64,000 bases of DNA. Origin: Magnetovibrio sp. PR-2 (GTDB lineage: Bacteria; Pseudomonadota; Alphaproteobacteria; Rhodospirillales; Magnetovibrionaceae). A program made the position numbers and the translations under genes. The notes under the pieces were generated by a model. The model saw only the letters and a list, made by a program, of their open reading frames with translations. It was not told where the DNA came from and made no database searches. The stretch is taken from assembly GCF_036689815.1 (NCBI RefSeq), contig NZ_JBAHUR010000002.1, positions 248,001-312,000 of the forward strand. The letters run 5' to 3'. Below, piece after piece: positions 43,174 through 50,803 of this stretch (position 1 is the first letter of the stretch; each line of letters opens with the position of its first letter).

Positions 43174-44046
43174 ATGACATCATCGGCCTTTTCCTTAAAC
43201 GATAACCTGCGGAAAATTCTCACAACCTATATTATATTGGTTGCAGTCTATACGATTTATGCGTTCCAAGACATTCTAGTTTATGAATTCTTATTCAAGG
43301 AAAGTTGGCCCTACGTCACCATTTTCCGTCACGCGGAAGCCGAAATGTCCATCATTTTTTTGGCATCATGCGCTCTGTTTTTCGTTGCGTTGTTCAAACG
43401 CCGCTGGTTTTTGGCGCTGTTTGTTTTTGTCATTTACCCTGTTTCAACATTCTTTTTCTTGTTCATGATACCTGATAAATGGGAATACGGGCATTCGCTG
43501 GAAGACACCCAGGGGAACCTCTATACCTATCTCGACAGGAGTTTTCTGCAGGGCCAATCGATCATGCTGGGGAGGTTGCGCTCACGCTCGATTTTCTTTG
43601 ATGACTACGAAATATTGCTCAGAACCAATGGCGACGCACCAAGAACTTATGTGCAAATCGTCAGACCCTGGCAATACGAAAACGACTATTGGCACCTGCA
43701 CCTCACACATACAGGCTTCATAATTGGGTTGCGCGGGGGCGGCGAAATGTATTTCGCCTACGATATAAATACGGGCCAAGCTTATGACGCCAGTAACGTA
43801 CAAAAGCTCTCACCATTTTTGGCTTTAACAGATGCCGACGACTACAATGAACGTGATTTTTGGCTATTGGTGAAACGAGGGCTCGGCGAACGCGAGCTTC
43901 TTGAGGGGCAAGCCCGCCGAGACGTCGTCGAGCACGACTTGCAAAACCCGCACAAGTTGGTGCGTAATCTTGCCCATAAAGTTCTACAGGCCGACGAGGC
44001 GTCAAAAAAGAAAGCTCAGGAATATCTGGGCGAACTCATCCAATAA
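43174..44046 (+). CDS. Hypothetical membrane protein downstream of aat
   Basis: This 290-residue protein has three hydrophobic spans (about 16-38, 55-75 and 80-103) followed by a soluble 190-residue domain facing one side of the membrane, ending in a helical KKKAQEYLGELIQ. No known family. The DNA is AT-richer than aat. It starts one base after the aat stop, so it is probably cotranscribed. Confidence 0.65.
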   Translation: MTSSAFSLNDNLRKILTTYIILVAVYTIYAFQDILVYEFLFKESWPYVTIFRHAEAEMSIIFLASCALFFVALFKRRWFLALFVFVIYPVSTFFFLFMIPDKWEYGHSLEDTQGNLYTYLDRSFLQGQSIMLGRLRSRSIFFDDYEILLRTNGDAPRTYVQIVRPWQYENDYWHLHLTHTGFIIGLRGGGEMYFAYDINTGQAYDASNVQKLSPFLALTDADDYNERDFWLLVKRGLGERELLEGQARRDVVEHDLQNPHKLVRNLAHKVLQADEASKKKAQEYLGELIQ

Positions 44047-44089
44047 TAAGCGGTCAGGATCGCTTGTCGCAATGGTAGGACGATAAAGC

Positions 44090-44524
44090 TTAATTGATCG
44101 GAGAGAGTTCCGGAGCACCCTCTGTCTCGTCCCCCACCTCTGGCACAATCAAGTCCTCACAATCCTTCACCCACACGTCGTAGACCGGGTGTTCGAGCGG
44201 ATTGAGGCCGGGGCTGGAGGCGAACATCCAGCCGCGGAAGGTATCCGCCGCTGCTTCGCCCGGGCGGACTTCCCAGACGTCCAAGAACGCCGCACTTTCG
44301 GGCGTTTCTTCGGGCGGTTTTTTGTCGCAATGGCGGGTGATGATTTCCAAGGTGCCGAACCGCACCACTTCGCCTAAGCGCGCCTTAATGGTGGTGATGC
44401 GCGCCGTCACCTTGTCCAAGCCTTGCAAAACCGCTGTTTCATGGGGGTCCGCCAGCGCCAAACACGGAGTCAGGGTACTGACAGAAAGTCCAAACAAAAC
44501 AGCGATTAAGACGGCTTTGTTCAT
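44090..44524 (-). CDS. DUF2155 periplasmic protein
   Basis: This 144-residue protein has a signal peptide (NKAVLIAVLFGLSVSTL) and the DUF2155 features: ITTIKARLGEVVRFGTLEI, a Cys followed by KKPPEETPESAAFLDVWE, FRGWMFASSPGLNPLEHPVYDVWVKDC. The two cysteines could form a disulfide. Function is unknown; the family typically sits next to aat and NDUFA12 in alphaproteobacteria. Its start overlaps the methyltransferase stop by four bases. Confidence 0.85.
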   Translation of the reverse strand: MNKAVLIAVLFGLSVSTLTPCLALADPHETAVLQGLDKVTARITTIKARLGEVVRFGTLEIITRHCDKKPPEETPESAAFLDVWEVRPGEAAADTFRGWMFASSPGLNPLEHPVYDVWVKDCEDLIVPEVGDETEGAPELSPIN

Positions 44525-45279
44525 GCAGGCTTCACCGCTTTGAAACGCAAGCGCACATAGTCCGCGACCCACTTGTTGTGGGGATCGAACAAGGTCGGTT
44601 GCAGGTGGTCGCGAATTTCGTCAATGACCTGTTCGTGCATGTCTTCGGGAATGACTTGCATGAAGCTGCCCGCGAACGTTTCCAGCCACGGGCCGATGTC
44701 GCCACCCAGCTCCGTCGGGCGACGAATAAGCGTGCAGTTGCGCACGTCAAAGCCCGCGCGTTCCAACATCATCTTGGCCGAGCTGTCGCCCAGGTAAGAC
44801 CACGGGTCGTACAAGGTCGGATCGTAACCGCGTTTGGTCAGCGCGTTATACAGCGCCATGCGGATGGACTGGATATTGCCCGCCCCGCCCATTTCACAAA
44901 CGAAGCGCCCGCCCGGTTTCAAAGCTTTGTAGATGTTTTCAAAGACTTTGGACAAGGGGCTCATCCAGTGCATGGCGGCGTTGGAAAACACGGCGTCGAA
45001 CTCTCCGTCGAAGGTCATTTCCAAGGCGTCGATGGCCGCGACTTTTACGCCACGGGTCTGTGCACCTTCGATCAGTTCGGCTGAGTTATCGATACCCAAA
45101 ACGTCCGCACCACTTTCTATAATCTTTTCGGTCAAGATGCCTTCACCGCAGCCGACGTCGAGGATTTTCTCCCCTTCTTTCGGATTGAGCACTTGCACCA
45201 CCGGCTCGCCCAACAGCGAGACGAATACTCCGTGACGGAGATAGGTCTCCGGCGACCACGTTTGCTTCGCTTTAATCAT
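44521..45279 (-). CDS. Class I SAM-dependent methyltransferase
   Basis: This 252-residue protein has a Rossmann-like methyltransferase core: motif I ILDVGCGEG, acidic end of strand 2 in LGIDNSAELI, then DAVFSNAAMHWM and LKPGGRFV. It resembles TAM/trans-aconitate-type methyltransferases; the substrate is unknown. It is inserted between the MCE genes and DUF2155 and overlaps the latter by four bases, suggesting coupling. A 150-base gap separates it from the MCE gene. Confidence 0.82.
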   Translation of the reverse strand: MIKAKQTWSPETYLRHGVFVSLLGEPVVQVLNPKEGEKILDVGCGEGILTEKIIESGADVLGIDNSAELIEGAQTRGVKVAAIDALEMTFDGEFDAVFSNAAMHWMSPLSKVFENIYKALKPGGRFVCEMGGAGNIQSIRMALYNALTKRGYDPTLYDPWSYLGDSSAKMMLERAGFDVRNCTLIRRPTELGGDIGPWLETFAGSFMQVIPEDMHEQVIDEIRDHLQPTLFDPHNKWVADYVRLRFKAVKPA

Positions 45280-45429
45280 CTGATTCGGTCCACTCTTAAC
45301 CTGGGGTTAGAGCTTGGATACGAAAGCCCGGACGAAAAAGCAACCGTCATTTTATACATAAGTGGTATACGGGCCCTGGAATTGAGCCATTTTGAGGTTT
45401 TTTTGGGGGCAGACTTGTTAGCTGCCGTC

Positions 45430-45885
45430 TTAGTTTCCGTCGCCACCCGTGGCCAAGAAGATGATTTCACCCACTTGATCTTCCAAAGACCGGAAGTCTT
45501 TGGTATCGGCAATAACATCGCCCGGGGCCATGGTTTGAGCCGCTTCGCCGGGGATCAACATGACATATTTGTCGCCCAACATGCCCGAAGACGCGATGGT
45601 CGCAGCCGTGTCGGCAGGCAACTGAATGTCGGGACGGATGGACATACTGACCACAGCGTCAAAGGTGACGGGATCCAAGGTATTTGACGTCACCGTGCCG
45701 ATTTTGATGCCGCTGACGCGCACGTCGGAGCCTTTGGTCAAGCCGCCCACTTTGAAAAAGCGTGCGGTGATTTCGTAGCCCTCCACCCCTTTGAGCTGCG
45801 CGGTGGTGGTGGCGAAGTAGACGAACATCACGGCCACCACCAAAACGGCAGCGCCCAACACGGTTTCGATTGCATTGCGTCCCAT
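45430..45885 (-). CDS. mlaD: MlaD-like MCE-domain lipid transport protein (second copy)
   Basis: This 151-residue protein has an N-terminal anchor helix (about 8-28) and a single MCE domain: GLTKGSDVRVSGIKIGTV and SSGMLGDKYVMLIPG. It is the substrate-binding component of the Mla ABC phospholipid transporter in the inner membrane. A second, divergent MCE gene lies 9 bases upstream (45895-46470). No mlaE/mlaF permease or ATPase gene is adjacent. This copy is closest in length to classical MlaD. Confidence 0.9.
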   Translation of the reverse strand: MGRNAIETVLGAAVLVVAVMFVYFATTTAQLKGVEGYEITARFFKVGGLTKGSDVRVSGIKIGTVTSNTLDPVTFDAVVSMSIRPDIQLPADTAATIASSGMLGDKYVMLIPGEAAQTMAPGDVIADTKDFRSLEDQVGEIIFLATGGDGN

Positions 45886-45894
45886 GGTTTCGTC

Positions 45895-46470
45895 CTACTC
45901 CAACTTCAAATCCGGCAGCGGAAGGAGGTCTTGCTCAACCGCTTCGTCTGTTTCTTGGTTCTGCATTTCGTCGGGCTCTTCAGCCGCCTCTTCAGCCGCC
46001 TCTGCCGCCGCCGCTTGGCGTGCGTGACCTTGGGCGATGATCAGGTCCAGCAATTCCCCCACCACCACGGCGCTTTGGGTGTAATCGATGCTGTCGCCTG
46101 GTTTCAAAAACTCTTCTTCAACACCCGGTTCCAGCACCACGAATTTTGAACCGAACAGCCCGTCGGTATGAATAGCGGCCGCACTGTCGACGGGAAAGTC
46201 GATGCCCTTGTCCAAATTCAGCGTGACCACGGCGCGAAAGTACTGATCCAGCTCTTGCTTGCCGACGCTGCCCACGCGAATCCCGCCCAGGCGCACTTCG
46301 TCGCCTTCAGACAAGCCGTCCACCCGGTTGAAGACCGCAGTCACGGGCAGAGAATTCACGCTGAGCTCTTCGGATTTTTGCTTGCCGGCATACGAATACG
46401 CGAACAAGCCCGCCAGCACCGCAAATACGGCGCCGCCAACCCAGATGTCGCGTGTTTCATTGGCTTGCAT
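45895..46470 (-). CDS. MCE-domain protein with long acidic tail (first copy)
   Basis: This 191-residue protein has an N-terminal helix (about 9-25), one MCE domain (GLSEGDEVRLGGIRVGSV, TDGLFGSKFVVLEPG, VVVGELLDLII) and a 45-residue acidic/Ala-rich tail (AAEAAEEAAEEPDEM). It is paralogous to the following gene, and both probably sit in one heteromeric or paired MCE ring. The acidic tail is unusual for MlaD. It follows NDUFA12 by 33 bases. Confidence 0.88.
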   Translation of the reverse strand: MQANETRDIWVGGAVFAVLAGLFAYSYAGKQKSEELSVNSLPVTAVFNRVDGLSEGDEVRLGGIRVGSVGKQELDQYFRAVVTLNLDKGIDFPVDSAAAIHTDGLFGSKFVVLEPGVEEEFLKPGDSIDYTQSAVVVGELLDLIIAQGHARQAAAAEAAEEAAEEPDEMQNQETDEAVEQDLLPLPDLKLE

Positions 46471-46503
46471 GTCTCAGCTTTCCCCCAGAACAGCCAAAGT
46501 ACG

Positions 46504-46869
46504 TTAAGCGCCCGGCGTCCAGGCTTCATAGTCGCCCGTGGCTTTGGCACGTTGGCCGCCGCGCTCGTCGCTGCCTTGCGGATGATACGCGTTGAGCGTG
46601 CCCGTCAGGTTGGGCAAGTGTTCCATCTGCCAGTCTTCGGGCTGTGCAGCCGCTTCGGACAAAGGCGCGTCCACGGTGTGGTGGATCCAGGCGTGCCACT
46701 CGGGCGGAATTTTGGAGGCTTCTTTTTTGCCCTTAAAAATCACCCACCGGCGCTCGCGCCCATTGAGTTCTTTTTTGCAGACATAATACTTGTTGCCAAA
46801 TTCGTCGGAGCCCACCTGCTTGCCGTGAAGCATGGTGTAAATATGCGTACCGATTGCGCCGATATCCAT
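46504..46869 (-). CDS. NADH:ubiquinone oxidoreductase accessory subunit NDUFA12-like
   Basis: This 121-residue protein matches the NDUFA12/B17.2 family: GSDEFGNKYY, RRWVIFKG, IPPEWHAWIHHTVDAP, and an ending with AYHPQGSDERGG. It is a supernumerary complex I subunit shared by mitochondria and alphaproteobacteria. The start at 46869 follows AAGGAA. It begins a minus-strand block that continues with the two MCE genes. Confidence 0.93.
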   Translation of the reverse strand: MDIGAIGTHIYTMLHGKQVGSDEFGNKYYVCKKELNGRERRWVIFKGKKEASKIPPEWHAWIHHTVDAPLSEAAAQPEDWQMEHLPNLTGTLNAYHPQGSDERGGQRAKATGDYEAWTPGA

Positions 46870-47055
46870 GGACTGTGGTTTCCTTAAAGACTGGATCGTG
46901 ATTTCTGGTGCCGAAGAGGCTCCCCTCAACAGCGGCCCCATTTATCGCATGAGACTTGCGTGGCGTCTAGAGTTACTGCCTAATGACAATCTATAAGAGT
47001 TTAAATTATCTTTGACTCTTTATAATTGTGCATTCTACCTTCCTTTTGAGGGTAG

Positions 47056-50000
47056 ATGATCATGACATTATTCAACTCAAAAGTGCTGGAGCGGTTCACC
47101 AAGAACCCCGCCCCGATCCCGGAAAAGCATGCCCAAATCTTAGAAGATTGGGCAACGGCTATTCGTACCAATACCATTGAAAACCTTAAAGAAACGGCAC
47201 TCTACAGCGATTTTACCCAGCGTCTTGTGGTCGATATCTTGGGCTACACGCCCCCGACGGCAGCCAAAGACGGGAGTTGGACCGTAGATCATCAGCACAC
47301 CATCGGCAAAGGGGCCGTGGATATTGCTCTGGGTATCTTTTCAAATACCGATGACACCGTTTTAGCCCCGGTTGAGCTGAAAAGCGCAAAAATAAAAGAC
47401 TTAGACGCCATTATGGCGGGGCGGAACAAATCTCCGGTGCAACAGGCCTGGGAATACGCCAATGCTGCGTCCGGGGCCAGATGGGTTTTGGTTTCAAACT
47501 ATCTTGAGCTGCGTCTGTATTCCTACAACGAAGGCACCCTGAAGTTTGAGACGTTCGACTTTCTCAAACTGACCGACCCGGCAGAGTACGCACGGTTTTA
47601 TGCACATCTGGCGGCGGAAAACTTGCTCGACGGCAAAACCGAAGCCCTGTTGCAAGACAGCAAGCGCGAAGACAAAAAGATCACCGACGCGCTCTATCGT
47701 GAATACAAAGAAATTCGCAACGATCTGATCGACGACATCAATGCGCACCCCTGTATGGATGCCCTAGAGGCCATCGGGCATGCGCAGACGATTCTTGACC
47801 GCGTCTTGTTTATCGCTTTTGCCGAAGACACCGGATTGTTGCCGGAAAAAACGCTTAAACGGGCCTACAACTTCATTAATCCATACGCCCCCATCCCCGC
47901 CCCTGTTTGGAACACATTCAAGGCCCTGTTTCGCTCCATAGACAAAGGCAATCCGGCACTTGGCATTCACCGTTACAACGGCGGATTGTTCCAACACAAT
48001 CCTGACATCGAAAAACTGGAACTGTCGGACGCGGTTTGTGAAGGCTTCAAAAAGTTGGGGGATTACGACTTTGCGTCTGAAATCAGCGTCACGATTTTGG
48101 GCCACATCTTCGAACAATCCATTTCCGATTTGGAGCGTTTGCAAGCCCAAGTCCGTGGCGAAGAGGTGGAGCCTGAAAAAACTTCCGGCACAACGGGGCA
48201 GCGCAAAAAGCACGGCGTGGTCTATACACCTGACTACATCACACGTTTTATTGTCGAACGCACCGTCGGCGCGCACTTAAGCGAGCTGTTTGCTGATGTC
48301 GTGTCGAAGTTCGCGACCAAGGCGAGCACTGTTGATGACTATGAAAACATCAAATGGAAAAGTCAAAAGGCCGAGCTCAACGCCTGGACGGCTTACCGGG
48401 ATCGATTGGCGGCTTTGAAAATTGTGGATCCGGCCTGTGGGTCGGGGGCATTCTTGGTGGCGGCTTTTGATTACCTCAAAGCCGAATACAACCGCGTTAA
48501 CACCAAAATCGCTGACCTGTCCCCAAAAAAGATGGCGAACTTTTTCGACCCCGACCGCGAAATCCTCACGCACAATCTGTACGGCGTAGACGTGAACGCG
48601 GAAAGTGTGGAGATCACAAAACTGTCCTTGTGGCTGAAAACGGCACGCCCCGGCAAAATCCTCGACAGCCTAGATCACAACATCCGCGTCGGCGACAGCC
48701 TCATCGAAGACGCCAACTACGCCTACTTAGAACATGCGTTTAACTGGAAAGACGCCTTCCCGGAAGTTTTTGAGGAAGGAGGATTCGACATCGTGCTGGG
48801 CAATCCGCCGTATGTGCGGATGGGCTTAATCACACACATGAAGCCATATCTTGAAACCCGCTTCGGGGTCTATCACGGCAACGCCGACCTGTTTTGCTAC
48901 TTCTATGAACGTGGCGTGAGGTTACTCAAAGGTGGTGGGCGGTTAGGGTACATATCTAATGCAACTTTCTTTAAGACCAGCTCTGGCCTTCCATTGCGGA
49001 AATACTTGGCGGCACACTCAACCATAGAAACGATTGTTGATTTTGGTGATATCCAGATTTTTGAGGGTGTAGCAACACTACCTGCTGTGTTGATCTTGAA
49101 AAACCAGCCGCCCAAGCAAACAGACAAACTGTTCTTTTGGAATGTTGATCAACTTTCAGAAAACAACTTCAGCAAAGCATTCGAAATCGCCAAGACCCCC
49201 TTTTCTTTGCGACATCTGAGCGAGCAAGGTTGGGAGCTGGAAGATGAACGACTGACTGAGTTGCGGGACAAGATCAAATCAGCACACACAATAGTTTCTG
49301 AACACTATGGCTCACCTTATCGAGGCATTTTGACTGGCCGAAATACTGCTTTTGTCATCGATGAAAAGAAGAAAAACGAACTCGTCACAGCTGACCCCAA
49401 ATCGGGTGAAATCATAAAACCGTTTCTAGAAGGAAAAGACATCAAAGGATGGCGTATGGAAAGTCGTTCGTTGTACGTCATATTTACCCGACGTGGTATC
49501 GACATTGAACAGTACCCAGCGCTGCTGAAGTATCTTGAACAATTTCGCGAAATACTAGAACCCAAGCCGAGGGGATGGCAGCCTTCTTATGCTGGTGAGA
49601 AGTGGAAAGGTCGTAAGTCTGGTTCATATAAATGGTACGAAATTCAAGACTCCGTCGATTATCACCAGCAATTCTCAGAACCCAAAATTATCTATGCACA
49701 TTTTAATCGACGATACTTTGCGTACAGTGACAGTGAAGCCTATTGCAATGACAAAGGTTACATCATCCCCAATGCTGGGCGCGACTTATTGGCCTTTTTG
49801 ATGTCTAATTGCCTATGGTTCATTCTCAAAAACCAAGCCCCGCAAGTTATTGGTGGCTCAAGAGAAGTCAGAACCTACTTCATAGACCAACTCCCCATCC
49901 CCGCCGCAACCAACACCCAAAAAGCCGAACTCGGCACACTGGCTGAACAATGCCAGGCCGCAGCCGAGGAGCGTTATGCTGTTCAATCCGCAGTCCGCAA

Positions 50001-50295
50001 TCGCATTCCTGATCTCTGCCCCATTGACCGGGAGCCGAAGCTTAACACCAAGCTGAAGGATTGGTGGCTCCTGGACGACTTCGCCGCGTTTCAAAAACAA
50101 ATCAAAACCGCCTTCAAAACCGAAATCCCACTCAAAGACCGAAATGACTGGGATGCTTGGCTGGGCGAACAAAAAGCCGAGGTTCTGCGCCTGGACGGCG
50201 AAATCGCACGCCTGGAAAACGAGATCAATGCCCGCGTGTATGACCTGTTCGGTCTGACCGATGACGAGAGCGCTCTGCTGGAAGCCAATATCTAG
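47056..50295 (+). CDS. Type IIG restriction-modification enzyme (Eco57I-like)
   Basis: This 1079-residue protein combines nuclease and methylase. The N-terminal part has a PD-(D/E)xK-like site (D89 in VDIALG, then E107-L-K109 in VELKSAK); the centre has the N6-adenine methyltransferase motifs DPACGSGAF (458-466) and NPPY (583-586); the C-terminal third is a target-recognition region with TaqI-like features (PFLEGKDIKGW) and an end helix (RLENEINARVYDLFGL). It would cut and methylate one DNA sequence, which cannot be predicted here. The DNA for the recognition region (about 48.9-49.9 kb) is visibly AT-richer than the rest. It stands alone; a TATAAT at 47021 may be its -10 box. Confidence 0.9.
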   Translation: MIMTLFNSKVLERFTKNPAPIPEKHAQILEDWATAIRTNTIENLKETALYSDFTQRLVVDILGYTPPTAAKDGSWTVDHQHTIGKGAVDIALGIFSNTDDTVLAPVELKSAKIKDLDAIMAGRNKSPVQQAWEYANAASGARWVLVSNYLELRLYSYNEGTLKFETFDFLKLTDPAEYARFYAHLAAENLLDGKTEALLQDSKREDKKITDALYREYKEIRNDLIDDINAHPCMDALEAIGHAQTILDRVLFIAFAEDTGLLPEKTLKRAYNFINPYAPIPAPVWNTFKALFRSIDKGNPALGIHRYNGGLFQHNPDIEKLELSDAVCEGFKKLGDYDFASEISVTILGHIFEQSISDLERLQAQVRGEEVEPEKTSGTTGQRKKHGVVYTPDYITRFIVERTVGAHLSELFADVVSKFATKASTVDDYENIKWKSQKAELNAWTAYRDRLAALKIVDPACGSGAFLVAAFDYLKAEYNRVNTKIADLSPKKMANFFDPDREILTHNLYGVDVNAESVEITKLSLWLKTARPGKILDSLDHNIRVGDSLIEDANYAYLEHAFNWKDAFPEVFEEGGFDIVLGNPPYVRMGLITHMKPYLETRFGVYHGNADLFCYFYERGVRLLKGGGRLGYISNATFFKTSSGLPLRKYLAAHSTIETIVDFGDIQIFEGVATLPAVLILKNQPPKQTDKLFFWNVDQLSENNFSKAFEIAKTPFSLRHLSEQGWELEDERLTELRDKIKSAHTIVSEHYGSPYRGILTGRNTAFVIDEKKKNELVTADPKSGEIIKPFLEGKDIKGWRMESRSLYVIFTRRGIDIEQYPALLKYLEQFREILEPKPRGWQPSYAGEKWKGRKSGSYKWYEIQDSVDYHQQFSEPKIIYAHFNRRYFAYSDSEAYCNDKGYIIPNAGRDLLAFLMSNCLWFILKNQAPQVIGGSREVRTYFIDQLPIPAATNTQKAELGTLAEQCQAAAEERYAVQSAVRNRIPDLCPIDREPKLNTKLKDWWLLDDFAAFQKQIKTAFKTEIPLKDRNDWDAWLGEQKAEVLRLDGEIARLENEINARVYDLFGLTDDESALLEANI

Positions 50296-50615
50296 CTAAT
50301 CCCCTCCCCCCAAAACCCCGATTCCCGCCGCCTCATTTCACCCCCGAAACAGATGTATCGGGTGCTCAATTTTAAGCCATTTGGGCGTCATAAACGCGTA
50401 ATGCCCCGTGTTTTGGGGATTCCCGGTTGTGCAATAGTTAAATTGAGTGAAACCCATAGGAAACCATGGATGAACCGCTCAAATTTTGCCCCTTAAGCAC
50501 TTGATTCCACTCAGATTCACCCCACCCCAAACACCACATCTAGGGCCTAAAAATAATTTATGCACAATTTTTTGTGCCCGAATTGAAGATGATTCATTGT
50601 CCGTTAACGCAAGCT

Positions 50616-50631
50616 GAGCTACATATAGTGC
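50616..50631. promoter_or_regulatory. Candidate NrdR box 1
   Basis: The 16-mer GAGCTACATATAGTGC matches 11 of 16 positions of the NrdR box consensus ACACWATATATWGTGT, mainly in the right half. It lies about 170 bases before nrdJ. NrdR is the usual repressor of ribonucleotide reductase genes and binds paired boxes. Confidence 0.5.
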
Positions 50632-50667
50632 CGCACCGCTCCTCACAGCACACATGGTGGTACTTAT

Positions 50668-50683
50668 TCACCATATATACGCT
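50668..50683. promoter_or_regulatory. Candidate NrdR box 2
   Basis: TCACCATATATACGCT matches 11 of 16 consensus positions, mainly in the left half and centre. Its start lies 52 bases after that of box 1, about five helical turns, which would place both on the same DNA face. Known pairs are usually about three turns apart. Confidence 0.5.
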
Positions 50684-50803
50684 GAAACCGCACCGATAAG
50701 CGGCGGAAATGGGGCGTTTTGGGGGTACGAGGGGGTTACCTGTCTCCCCCGTCCGTTCGTTAGAGATAGAAGCAACCACAAGTTATTGGGGATCTGGGGT
50801 CCT

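Larger units (their letters stand above)
50296..50803. other. Intergenic region and upstream control region of nrdJ
   Basis: About 500 bases without a convincing gene. It contains weak hairpins (CCCCGA/TCGGG near 50340-50365; CCCC/GGGG near 50403-50418), a perfect GCACAA-TTTT-TTGTGC inverted repeat at 50562-50577, and two candidate NrdR boxes. The open frame extends upstream from nrdJ to 50654 but has no family similarity. No B12 riboswitch consensus (B12 box) was found by eye. Confidence 0.5.

Noticed and set aside
50584-50803. Cobalamin riboswitch upstream of nrdJ
   Set aside because: No B12-box-like sequence was found by eye; NrdR-type boxes fit better.
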